In this document: positions 17,850 to 27,110 of the stretch, piece after piece | Layout: each line of letters opens with the position of its first letter | Numbering within the stretch: the stretch's first letter is position 1 | NCBI GenBank assembly: GCA_019279435.1 | Contig: JAAALK010000082.1 | Coordinates: 83,672,989 to 83,736,988, forward strand | Length of the DNA stretch: 64,000 nt | Source of the DNA: Zizania palustris | Taxonomy: Eukaryota; Streptophyta; Magnoliopsida; Poales; Poaceae | Reading direction: 5' to 3' | Notes under the pieces: model-generated | The model's input: the letters and a program-made list of their open reading frames with translations, nothing else | Database searches by the model: none | What the model was told of the DNA's origin: nothing | Made by a program: the position numbers and the translations under genes

Positions 17850-19799
17850 ATGGCAGGATCTGAATCAAGTGTTCACGGTAGCAACCGTGGAGATGAAGAA
17901 CCCCCTGTTGCACGTGCTGAGTTGCGGCAGTTGGGAGACACCCTTTTGCAGGCTATGGAGCGGATGCTTAATGAACGTCTCCCTGCAGCAGGTGGACGGG
18001 ATCATCAACATCCAAATGAAGAATCCGGTGATGAAAATTCTGGTTTTGGAGATGGGTTTCATGGTCATCATAGAGGTGGTCAGGATGGTGATCGAAGAGC
18101 AAGAAGATGGCATGGACATGATCGACATGTTCACTTTCACAATGAAGAGGAAATTCATAGTGAATCTGATGGGGGATTTGATGATAATGAGAACCCCTTT
18201 GCTGACCATAGGCGGTTTGGACACCACCATGGTCGCCGTGGAGGTGCTGGTCGTGCTGTGCACCATGGTCGGCATAATCGGGATGATCCGGACAACATTG
18301 CTCGTGTCAAGTTGAGTGTCCCTAAATTCACTGGTCGGGAAGATGCTGATGCATATCTCGAGTGGGAAGAGCAATGTGATCAGATTTTTAGAATACACAA
18401 TCTCTCTAACCGAAGGTGTATTGATCTTGCTTCTGTTGAATTCTCGGGTTATGCTCTCACTTGGTGGAATCAAATACAAGAAAGTCAGCTTGTGTTGGGA
18501 CGTGATCATATCAACACATGGGATGAAATGAAGAGAGTGATGAGGAGACGATTTGTGCCCTCAAGTTATCAGCGTGACCTTCGCAATAGGTTGCAAAATC
18601 TGAAGCAAGGTTCTAGGTCGGTTGATGATTATTATAAGGAAATGGAGTTACTCTTGGTTCGTACCGGAACAAGAGAAGATGTTGAATCAAAGATGGCAAG
18701 ATTTCTGCATGGTCTCAATGATGAAATCTCTGGCTTTGTTGAGATGTTTCCATATCATAATCCGCCGGATCTTGTTGATCAAGCTATGCGCACAGAGAGG
18801 AAAATTCAGCAAGAGGTCCGTCGGAGGACTTATGGTAGTCAGACACTTTCAGCACCATGGCGTAAGCAGCAAGGTGAAACTTCTTATGCTACTGGTCGAT
18901 CTCAAACCACAGCAAGACCTACTCAATCTATTGGTGCTACAAAGCCAATGGTTTCCACTACCTCTGCACCTTCGGTACAGCAACAACCGCAGCGATCTAC
19001 TACAAAATCAGCAGCTCCCTCTGTTGCATCAGCTGCTGCTTCATCCTCGCATAGCAGAGAAATTGTGTGCCACAAGTGCAAGGGTCATGGTCACATTGCT
19101 GCTCAATGTCCGAGCAGAAGAACAATGATTGTGAATGAACAGGGAGAGTGGGAATCAGAGAGTGATCAAGAAGATGATGCTCCAAGATATGATGAAGAAA
19201 TTGTAAGTGAGGGAAGTGAAATTCAACCCGAGGAAGGTGACAATAATTGCTTCATCTCTCGTCGAGCTCTCAATGTGAATGTTGTGCAAGAGGATAATGA
19301 GCAACGGCACAATCTTTTTCATACCCGAGGCATGATCAAAGATAAGTTATGCCGAATTATTGTTGATAATGGCAGCTGCAATAACATTGCAAGTCAGGAG
19401 TTAGTGGATAGATTGGGCTTGAAACAGAGACGACATCCCGAGCCATACAAGATGCAATGGCTTAGTGATAGTGGCGCCTTGCGTGTGAACAATATGGTAA
19501 CCGTTCCTTTCTCTATTGGGAGATACCATGATGAGATGGAGCGCGATGTGGTGCCTATGCAAGCTTGCCAATTGTTGTTGGGAAGACCTTGGTTATTTGA
19601 TCGTGATGCTCAGATTTGCGGTCGATCCAACAAAGTTGTGCTTACATACAGAGGAGAGAAACTCACTTTGCTTCCTTTGACACCGAGTGAAATCTTGAAG
19701 GATGATCTGAAAAGAAAACAGCGAGAGAGCGAGAAACAATCTTGTGAGAGCCACCAACATCGTGAGAAAGAGAGTCCAAGGCCAAAGAAAACTCCATAG
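17850..19799 (+). CDS. gag: Element E gag and aspartic protease
   Basis: A 649-codon frame starting MAGSES at 17850. The N-terminus is rich in His, Gly and Asp. The gag domain follows (about 18310-18830): VPKFTGREDADAYLEWEEQ, FSGYALTWWNQ, RRRFVPSSYQRDL. The CCHC knuckle CHKCKGHGHIAAQC lies at about 19069-19110. The protease motif IIVDNGSCNNIA is near 19360 and LLLGRPWLFDRD near 19575. It ends with TAG 19797-19799, and the same frame reopens at once into RT. A single gag-pol polyprotein is the chromovirus norm, so the TAG is either a nonsense change or a readthrough site. Confidence 0.9.
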   Translation: MAGSESSVHGSNRGDEEPPVARAELRQLGDTLLQAMERMLNERLPAAGGRDHQHPNEESGDENSGFGDGFHGHHRGGQDGDRRARRWHGHDRHVHFHNEEEIHSESDGGFDDNENPFADHRRFGHHHGRRGGAGRAVHHGRHNRDDPDNIARVKLSVPKFTGREDADAYLEWEEQCDQIFRIHNLSNRRCIDLASVEFSGYALTWWNQIQESQLVLGRDHINTWDEMKRVMRRRFVPSSYQRDLRNRLQNLKQGSRSVDDYYKEMELLLVRTGTREDVESKMARFLHGLNDEISGFVEMFPYHNPPDLVDQAMRTERKIQQEVRRRTYGSQTLSAPWRKQQGETSYATGRSQTTARPTQSIGATKPMVSTTSAPSVQQQPQRSTTKSAAPSVASAAASSSHSREIVCHKCKGHGHIAAQCPSRRTMIVNEQGEWESESDQEDDAPRYDEEIVSEGSEIQPEEGDNNCFISRRALNVNVVQEDNEQRHNLFHTRGMIKDKLCRIIVDNGSCNNIASQELVDRLGLKQRRHPEPYKMQWLSDSGALRVNNMVTVPFSIGRYHDEMERDVVPMQACQLLLGRPWLFDRDAQICGRSNKVVLTYRGEKLTLLPLTPSEILKDDLKRKQRESEKQSCESHQHREKESPRPKKTP

Positions 19800-21683
19800 C
19801 CAAAAAGAACCAAGCCAAAGGGAACAGAGGGATTAGTCATGATGGCTAGGAAAAGGGATCTAAAAGAATTGAGTGAACCCGATGCCATGTTCTTTGTACT
19901 GCTGTACAAGGACACTCTTATTTCTTCTAACAACTTACCATCTACTTTGCCTAGTGCTGTTTTGGATGTGTTGCAGGAATATGAAGACGTGTTTCCAGAG
20001 GAAGTACCACCTGGGCTGCCACCAAAGAGAGGAATTGAGCATCAAATTGATCTTGTTCCTGGTGCTTCACTTCCTAACCGTGCTCCCTACCGCACCAACC
20101 CTGAAGAAACAAAGGAAATTCAGCGTCAAGTTCAGGAGCTCATCAACAAGGGTTATGTAAGGGAAAGTCTCTCTCTATGTGTTGTTCCTGTTCTTTTAGT
20201 TCCTAAGAAAGATGGATCATGGAGAATGTGTGTGGATTGTCGTGCTATTAACAACATCACTATTAGATATAGGCATCCCATACCGAGACTTGATGATATG
20301 CTTGATGAACTTAGTGGTGCTATCATTTTTACTAAAATTGACCTAAGAAGTGGCTACCACCAAATTCGAATGAGAGAAGGAGATGAATGGAAAACAGCCT
20401 TCAAAACAAAATTTGGGCTTTATGAATGGTTGGTAATGCCTTTTGGATTGACAAATGCTCCTAGTACTTTCATGAGATTGATGAATCATGTGCTTAGGGC
20501 CTTCCTTGGAAAGTTTGTTGTGGTTTACTTTGATGACATCTTAATTTACAGCAATTCATTTGAAGAACATTTTGAACATGTAAAATGTGTGCTTGATGTT
20601 TTGAGGAAAGAATGCTTGTACGCTAACCTTGCAAAGTGCACCTTTTGCACCGATAAGGTAGTGTTTCTTGGCTTTGTTGTTTCAAGTCAAGGTGTGGAGG
20701 TAGATGAAGAGAAGGTCAAAGCCATTTGGGGATGGAAACCTCCACAAAACGTGAGCCAAGTGCGCAGTTTTCTTGGTCTTGCTGGTTTCTATAGCAGATT
20801 TGTAAAAGATTTCAGCACTATTGCTGCTCCAATCAACGAGTTGACCAAGAAGGACGTTCCCTTCCACTGGGGCGATGTGCAAGATAAGGCATTTGATGAG
20901 CTGAAAATGAAGTTAACAACAGCCCCACTCCTTGCACTTCCAGACTTTGGTAAGACTTTTGAAATTGAATGTGATGCAAGTGGTGTAGGGATTGGTGGCG
21001 TGCTCATGCAGCAAGGTAGACCTATTGCTTACTTCAGTGAAAAGTTAAGTGGTCCTATTCTGAATTACTCGGTTTATGATAAGGAACTATATGCATTAGT
21101 AAGGAGTCTAGAGACTTGGCAACACTACCTTTTACCTAAAGAATTTGTGATCCATTCTGACCATGAATCTTTGCAGCATTTAAAGGGCCAACTTAAACTA
21201 AATAGAAGACATGCAAAATGGAGTGAATTCATTGAATCTTTTCCTTACATTATAAAGTATAAGAAAGGGAAAGAAAATGTTGTTGCCGATGCTCTGTCTA
21301 GGCGTCATGCGTTGCTGTCACAACTTGATTCTAAAATGCTTGGGCTAGAGAGTATTAAAGAATTGTATGCCACTGACCCATCGTTTGTAGAACCATTCTC
21401 TAAATGTTGTGATGGTAAAGGCTGGGGGAAGTACCATTTACATGACGGGTTCTTGTTTCGAGCTAATAAACTTTGCATTCCAGATTGTTCTGTCCGTCTC
21501 ATGCTCTTACAGGAAGCTCATGCTGGAGGACTTATGGGTCACTTTGGGGCCAAAAAGACGGAACAAGTCCTGGCCGATCACTTCTATTGGCCCAAGATGA
21601 GGAGGGACGTGGAACGACATGTCCTACGATGTGCAACCTGCCACAAAGCTAAGTCCCGCTTGCACCCGCATGGTTTATACACC
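19800..21683 (+). CDS. pol: Element E reverse transcriptase, RNase H and integrase N-terminal zinc domain
   Basis: Same frame as gag-AP. RT blocks: GYVRESLSLCVVPVLLVPKKDGSWRMC is the fingers region (about 20150-20240), then FTKIDLRSGYHQI, VMPFGLTNAPSTFM and the catalytic VYFDDILIY with YFDD at 20526-20537. RNase H spans about 20950-21300 (FEIECDASGVGIGGVL, YDKELYALVRSLE, VADALSRR). The integrase zinc domain HHCC follows (GGLMGHFGAKKT...YWPKMRRDV...CATCHKAK, to about 21655). A one-base insertion in the CCC run at about 21682-21684 throws the rest of integrase into another frame. All RT and RNase H residues I can check are intact. Confidence 0.92.
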
Positions 21684-22879
21684 CTCTACCTATTCCTAGA
21701 GTTCCGTGGGAAGACATTTCAATGGATTTTGTTCTCGGTTTACCTCGAACTAAGAGGGGGAGGGATTCAATCTTTGTTGTGGTTGATCGTTTCAGCAAGA
21801 TGGCTCACTTTATTCCCTGTCATAAGAGCGATGATGCTTCACAAATTGCTGAATTATTTTTCAGAGAAATTATAAGGCTACATGGAGTACCCCGAACTAT
21901 TGTTTCAGATCGCGACGCCAAATTCTTGAGCTACTTTTGGAAGACCTTGTGGGGAAAGCTGGGGACTAGACTGCTGTTCTCTACAACTTGTCATCCACAA
22001 ACGGATGGACAAACTGAAGTTGTGAATCGTACCTTGTCAACGCTGCTACGAGCTGTGCTAAAAAAGAACTTGAAGCTATGGGAAGAGAGCTTGCCACATG
22101 TGGAATTCGCTTACAACAGGGCGGTACACTCTACCACAAATTTTTGCCCATTTGAAATTGTTTATGGCTTCAAACCCCTTGCTCCCATCGATCTATTACC
22201 TTTGCCTATGTAGGAACGCACCAACCTTGATGCAAGAAAACGTGCTGATGCTGTCAAGAAGCTCCATGAACAAGCAAGAGCGAACATCGAAAAGATGACC
22301 AAGTTGTATGAAAAGCGCGCCAACAAGGGACGCAAAAAAATGGTGTTCGAACCAGGAGATCTGGTTTGGGTTCACCCTCGCAAGGAGCGTTTTCCAGATC
22401 AGCGCAAGTGCAAGCTACAACCACGAGCAGATGGTCCGTTCAAAGTACTCCAAAAGATCAATGACAACGCCTATGTGATTGACCTTCCGAGCACATATGG
22501 TGTGAGTGCAACCTTCAACGTCACTGACCTTTCACCCTTCCATGGGGAAGAAGAGTCAAGGACGACTCCTTTTCAAGAGGGGGAGGATGATGAGGACATC
22601 CCATCACATGGTCCTATGACTGGTCCGATTACCGTGCATACAGATCCGATCGCTATCACTGGTTATAAAGGTCCGATCACTCGCAGTCGCTCAAAGACGC
22701 TACACCATCAGGTTAATTCGCTCCTTCACACCATTGATGTAACTAATGAGAATTGTTTACTACCTAAATCATGTACTTTGATCTTGCTCAGGTTCACACA
22801 TGAAGCTATGAAGCACCAAGACCTGATTGAAGAGCACGGAGCACAGCAAGAGCCGAATCGGAAATCTAGGCTGACATAA
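21684..22879 (+). pseudogene. Element E integrase core, C-terminal domain and LTR-encoded tail
   Basis: After the frameshift, integrase continues: SMDFVLGLP (first Asp), TIVSDRDAKFLSYFW (second Asp, about 21903), HPQTDGQTEVVNR (Glu, about 22015). TAG 22211-22213 stands where CAG would give Gln. The C-terminal domain follows (FEPGDLVWVHPRKERFP, GPFKVLQKINDNAYVIDLP, FNVTDLSPF). The frame then runs over the PPT (GEDDEDIP) and 97 codons into the 3' LTR (GPITRSRSKTLHHQVNSLL), ending at 22879. This layout and the GPITRSR motif match the CR-motif tail of CRM elements, thought to target centromeric chromatin. No classical chromodomain is seen. Confidence 0.82.
22575..22587 (+). other. Polypurine tract of element E
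   Basis: AAGAGGGGGAGGA directly before the 3' LTR, lying inside the integrase reading frame. Confidence 0.85.
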
Positions 22880-23635
22880 GGCCCCACTTGCGAGCTTCAC
22901 CACGGTTAGAATACTGAGAGACGGGGGCTCTATGACCTATGGTTGGAAAGGCCATCAAGTCAGCTTTCACACCCAACAAACCGTTCGTCTTTTGGAGTTC
23001 CCAAGCTTGAGTTATGGCTAAAACATTGAAGAGTGGTCCAGCAGTCAAACAGTCGCGCGAGTTCACAAGACAGCCTCTTGAATACTCCACCAGCTGGTTT
23101 CACACCCTCCCTGCGTGGAGAGCACGACTCATACTCATCTAGGAGGGTTGTTCCTAGTATAAATACCCCCCTCTAGGCCTCTCAAATGGAACTTTTGATC
23201 ATTTGATAAACCTACCTCTATGGTATATTGCAGCCGAGCTGCTTGAGTGTCTACTCACCCTTGTTCTTGCAAGTTCATCGTGCGCTTGTGAGAAAGATCT
23301 CTCTGAGATCCCCCATTTCGTGCTTACGGCTTCCGGTTCGGCCGCACCGTATTGTGTGGATTGGTCCCGGCTTGTGGTTCTGCGATCGTTCGGAGATCGA
23401 GTCGAAGTCCTCGTGGTTTCGGTGCCTCTCTCCCCGTCGCTTGACTGCAGCCAAACCTTGAGACAGGTATAAAGCTCCCCTAATTCGTGCTTGTCGGCTT
23501 CCAGTTCGGCTGCACCGGCCTGTCGGATTAGTTCCCCGCTGTTCGCAGCAAGTTACCCGCTATTCGTAGCAAGTTATCGTGTTCGAGATTCTACTGCCGT
23601 GAAGATCGGGCCACCCCAAGGTTAAGTCCTCACCA
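22588..23635 (+). repeat. Element E 3' LTR
   Basis: 1,048 bp, the same length as the 5' LTR, about nine substitutions by eye. The first 292 bp encode the integrase tail. Followed by TSD CTCTG. Confidence 0.95.
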
Positions 23636-23640
23636 CTCTG

Positions 23641-24327
23641 GCGGCGCACAGAACCACGAGCAAGAAAGAGAATGCGCAGGAAACAAAGATGACCCAAGGA
23701 ATAATTGAAAAGTGATTTCTAGAAGGGTGTCCTAACCCTAGGGATTGGGGCCCTATTTATAGGTGCCCAACACTAGGAATATTCCAGCAGCCCCTTAGGG
23801 TTTTTTACAGACGCAGGAATAAAGGAAAAGACTCAACTGCCCTTAGGTATTTTTACAGACACAACTGACTGACTGTGGGCCTAGAGATACAGATGACTTA
23901 TCCGGAAGCTAGGTTTTCGTAGTGACTACGACTTCTCTTCTCGACAGTCGGATACAAGATCGATGGTTGTCAGTTTTGCGCCGAAACTAACAAAGCCTCC
24001 ACCGACTTTGCACCAGGTACCCGGATTGGGCCAGCCCGACTCCGCAGCTCTCTCAGCTCGGCTATCGCTCACAGCCCGTGTACCTGAGTCAGTCCTGGTC
24101 AACAGCCCAGTGGGTCTTCTGCTGCTTCTGGCCCATGTACCCGGATTGGGCCAACCCGACTTCGCAGCCTCCTCTGCCCGACCGTCACTCGCTGCCCGTG
24201 TACCTGAGTCACACGCGGCCCATGAAACAGCAGATCTTCACACTTCATTTGTCCTCTTTGACTATCGTTGACAATGACTCATCACATCTGGAGCCATGAG
24301 GCCCACGCTATTCAGCATGGCTCCTCA
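23641..24327 (-). repeat. Element C 3' LTR, part 2 (right of element E)
   Basis: Continues C's left LTR after E and matches 32716-33402. On the minus strand it holds TATAAATAGG (23752-23761). It ends GGCTCCTCA next to the PPT. It contains two GTACCCGGATTGGGCC...TGTACCTGAGTC blocks exactly 120 bp apart (24017-24090 and 24137-24210). Confidence 0.9.
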
Positions 24328-24355
24328 ATCTCCCCCTTGATGAGTGCATTGTCAA
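24268..24355 (-). promoter_or_regulatory. Inverted repeat around the PPT and U3 start of element C
   Basis: TTGACAATGACTCATCA (24268-24284, inside the LTR) pairs with TGATGAGTGCATTGTCAA (24338-24355, just internal to the PPT) with one bulge. The intervening 53 nt, with PPT and LTR end, would be a loop. The same arrangement is in D and F. Confidence 0.65.
24328..24338 (-). other. Polypurine tract of element C
   Basis: Minus strand AAGGGGGAGAT abutting the LTR. Further PPT-like copies lie within the next 360 bp. Confidence 0.85.
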
Positions 24356-25658
24356 CACTTCAATTCTTCAGTTCCTGCAAACAACTGTGGAAACACAAAA
24401 ACAAGGCACAAGAAAAACAAAGAAGAAGAAAAATAAGGTAAAAGTTTAACCGTAATGACCAAAAGCCGAACAAAAGAAAGAAGCGGTCATTATGGTTAAC
24501 CAAAACGTAAAAGCTCATCAAGCACTCCCCCTCAAAATATCAACAGAGTGCGATTTCAGAACAACAAGGATATCAACAGAGTAAGAACTTCCCCTTAAAC
24601 TCTGATCCCAAATTTTCTCCCCCTTGTTGACAAGTGAACTCATCAAGCACTCAAAAGAGACACAGACTCCCCTTGAAACGCAACTCCCCCTCAAAATATG
24701 CAATGAATGCAACTGGGGTGCATGAGGAGTGCATAAAGCATGCTTCTCAGATATGATTGACTGCAATTACAACATCTAACAAGTAGAGCAAAAGACATAC
24801 TGTCTAAGACACATGGCATGATCAGTGCAACAGATGATATATAAAGAAAGTCATTAGCACAAATTTTTCAGTTTTTGCAAACAAAAGCATCACCACATTT
24901 TCCAGTAAACAAGCAAGGTAAAGCATGAGATGCAAAAGATATCTGATATCTACCAAGATAGGCAGTATCCAAAACAAAGTGCTTCAGCAAACTTGTTATC
25001 ATTTCATTTTTCAGGCTTTTTCTCCTTCCTTTTTCATTTTTGCTAGGGGTTATTTGCATGTCAAACCTTATGCTGACCGACCAAGTCAAGCCTAGGCCAG
25101 AACTGGACCATCAGAAGCTTAAGACATTGGTCTTGGCATACATTACACTGTCCTAGTTCATACCAAAGTGCTATGGTACGCAGTCCAGAACAATGCAATG
25201 TGACAAAACAAACCCACCTGGATCTTTTCAAGTTATGCATAAAAAGGTATGGAATTTTCATTTTTCTTGATTTTTATAGCATATTTCCATGTTATAAAGC
25301 AGAAAGATGTCCAAGTTGCATGTTTGCATCTGAGTCAGGAACTAGCTACAAGGCATGTAACAGATAGCAAGAACATTCAGCCTACACATGCTAGTTACCA
25401 GAAGCAATGGTGATCATTTTTCAAATTTTAAAGCATAAAAGCCATGCATATGACAGATATCAGACATATCAAGTGAACTAAACCAAGGCATGATTAAAGA
25501 CAAGTATTCAAAAGCATGTACCAAGTAGATTAAGTAAAGCAGTTCAATCATATAACAGAAGCAGCTCTAAAGTGTGATATGTGAATATGCAAGTTATGAA
25601 CACACAAAAAATACTCAAGAAAAGAGTAAAGAAGAAAGAAAACTGACGCAAAAATATC
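24356..25658 (-). other. Element C 3' noncoding region with repeated PPT-like motifs
   Basis: 1.3 kb between RNase H stop and PPT. PPT-like CTCCCCCT or CTTCCCCTT words (plus strand) occur near 24527, 24592, 24616, 24668 and 24685. Repeated PPTs are a Sirevirus feature. Two blocks (about 25045-25235 and 25306-25425) are conserved in D and also in the diverged element F. One small open frame (25061-25261) is described under findings. No known protein is recognised. Confidence 0.75.
25141..25200 (-). ncRNA. 60-nt conserved hairpin in the element C 3' region
   Basis: Arms CATTACACTGTCCTAG (25141-25156) and CCAGAACAATGCAATG (25185-25200). On the minus-strand RNA all 16 positions pair, four as G-U. 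An inner TACCA/TGGTA stem closes an 8-nt loop. Same length and position in D and F. Confidence 0.6.
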
Positions 25659-27110
25659 CTACAAAGGATACACAACACTCAAATCCCCTCGCAAACGCTC
25701 AAAGGTAGACTGATCTAGGGGTTTGGTGAAAATGTCAGCCAACTGATGATGGGTATCAACATGAACAAGGTGAATGACACCTTTCTCATATTGATCCCGT
25801 AGAAAATGAAAGCGCACATCAATATGTTTGGTTTTTGAATGGAGACAAGGGTTTTTCCCAACACTAATAGCACTGGTGCTGTCGCAAAACAATGGAACCC
25901 TGGTAGAAAAGAATAACCCAAAATCTCACAGAGTGGAAATCATCCAAACCATCTATGAGCAGCAGCTAGCAGCAGCTACATACTCAGCCTCTGTGGTCGA
26001 AAGAGCAACTCCAGATTGCTTTCGAGAAGACCAAGAAACAAGAGAAGAACCGAGAAACTGGCAAGTACCGGAAGTCGACTTTCGATCCAACCGGCACCCA
26101 CCAAAATCAGCGTCCGAAAAGCCAGATAAATCAAGAGATGATGATGCTGAATAATAAAGACCGAGATCAGGCGCATAAGTGAGATACCTGAAAATGCGCT
26201 TGACAGACTGCCGATGAGACGCGCGAGGTGAAGACTGGAAGCGCGCGCATAGCCCCACGGCAAACTGAATATCCGGTCTTGTTGCCATCAAATACAGCAG
26301 CGAACCGATCATCCCTCGAAACTCCCTCTCGTTGACCTTGACGCCACTCTCGTCCTTGTCCAATCCTCCAGACGTGCCCATTGGGGTCATCTGCGGCTTC
26401 AACTCCCCACCAAAGTCAAATTTCTTAAGCATGTCACGAGTGTACTTACCTTGGTGGATGAAGGTGTCGTCCTTGGTCTGCTTGATCTGGAGCCCTAAGA
26501 AGTACTTAAGCTCACCCATGAGGCTCATCTCAAACTCGCTGTGCATCTGCTCAGAAAACTTGGACACAAGAGAGTCAGTAGTACCGCCAAAGATTATATC
26601 GTCCACGTAAATCTGAGCGACTAAGAAATCTGAAGTATCTCTGAGCAAGAAAAGAGTTTTGTCCACAGAACCCATCACAAAGCCCTTCCCTAACAAAAAT
26701 TGCTTTAACCGGTCATACCAAGCCCTGGGGGCTTGCTTCAACACGTATAAAGCTTTGTGCAACTTAAAAACATGTCGAGGAAACTTAGGGTTCTCAAACC
26801 GGGGGGCTGCCTAACATAAACTTCCTCCTATATGAACCCGTTTAGAAAAGCACTCTTAACGTCCATTTGAAAAATCTTAAAACCCTTCGAAGCGGCAAAA
26901 GCTAAGAGAATACGAATGGACTCAAGACGGGCAAGAGGGGCGAAAGTTTCTTCAAAATCAATACCCTCTTTCTGGCAAAAACCCAGGGCAACTAGTCGAG
27001 CTTTGTTGCGCACCACAACCCCATCTTCACCTTGTTTGTTTTTGAACACCTACTTGGTGCCTATGGGGTTGCATCCTGGTGGCGGCTCAACTAGTGTCCA
27101 AACCCGATTT
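25659..27110 (-). pseudogene. Element C reverse transcriptase and RNase H (copia type, broken)
   Basis: RT starts near 27110 (WTLVEPPPG, then VFKNKQGEDG after a TAG at 27050-27052 where D has TGG). Then QMDVKSAFLNGF, a TAG near 26825, KQAPRAWYDRL, and catalytic YVDDIIFGG with YVDD at 26598-26609. RNase H has SGFSDADFGGCRLDRKSTSG (about 26100), SRKQSGVALSTTEAEYVAA, a TAG at 25953-25955 (CAG in D), then SKTKHIDVRFHFLRD and HQLADIFTKPLD. It ends at 25659. The order INT before RT defines Ty1/copia. The catalytic residues survive despite the stops. Confidence 0.9.

Larger units (their letters stand above)
16133..23635 (+). mobile_element. LTR retrotransposon E, Ty3/gypsy chromovirus, probably CRM lineage
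   Basis: A 7.5-kb element with two 1,048-bp LTRs (16133-17180 and 22588-23635) and TSD CTCTG (16128-16132 and 23636-23640), inserted in C's LTR. I count about nine substitutions between LTRs (near 99% identity), so it is the youngest dated insertion. PBS TGGTATCAGAGC, gag-AP then RT-RH-INT in order. The integrase frame passes through the PPT into the 3' LTR, and LTRs begin TGATGAGGACATC. Both fit CRM chromoviruses. The main defects are a TAG after gag-AP, one frameshift and one further TAG. Confidence 0.9.

Noticed and set aside
17865..18509. Minus-strand frame of 214 codons over element E gag
   Set aside because: Antisense shadow of the repetitive Gly/His/Asp region of gag. No start context or promoter.
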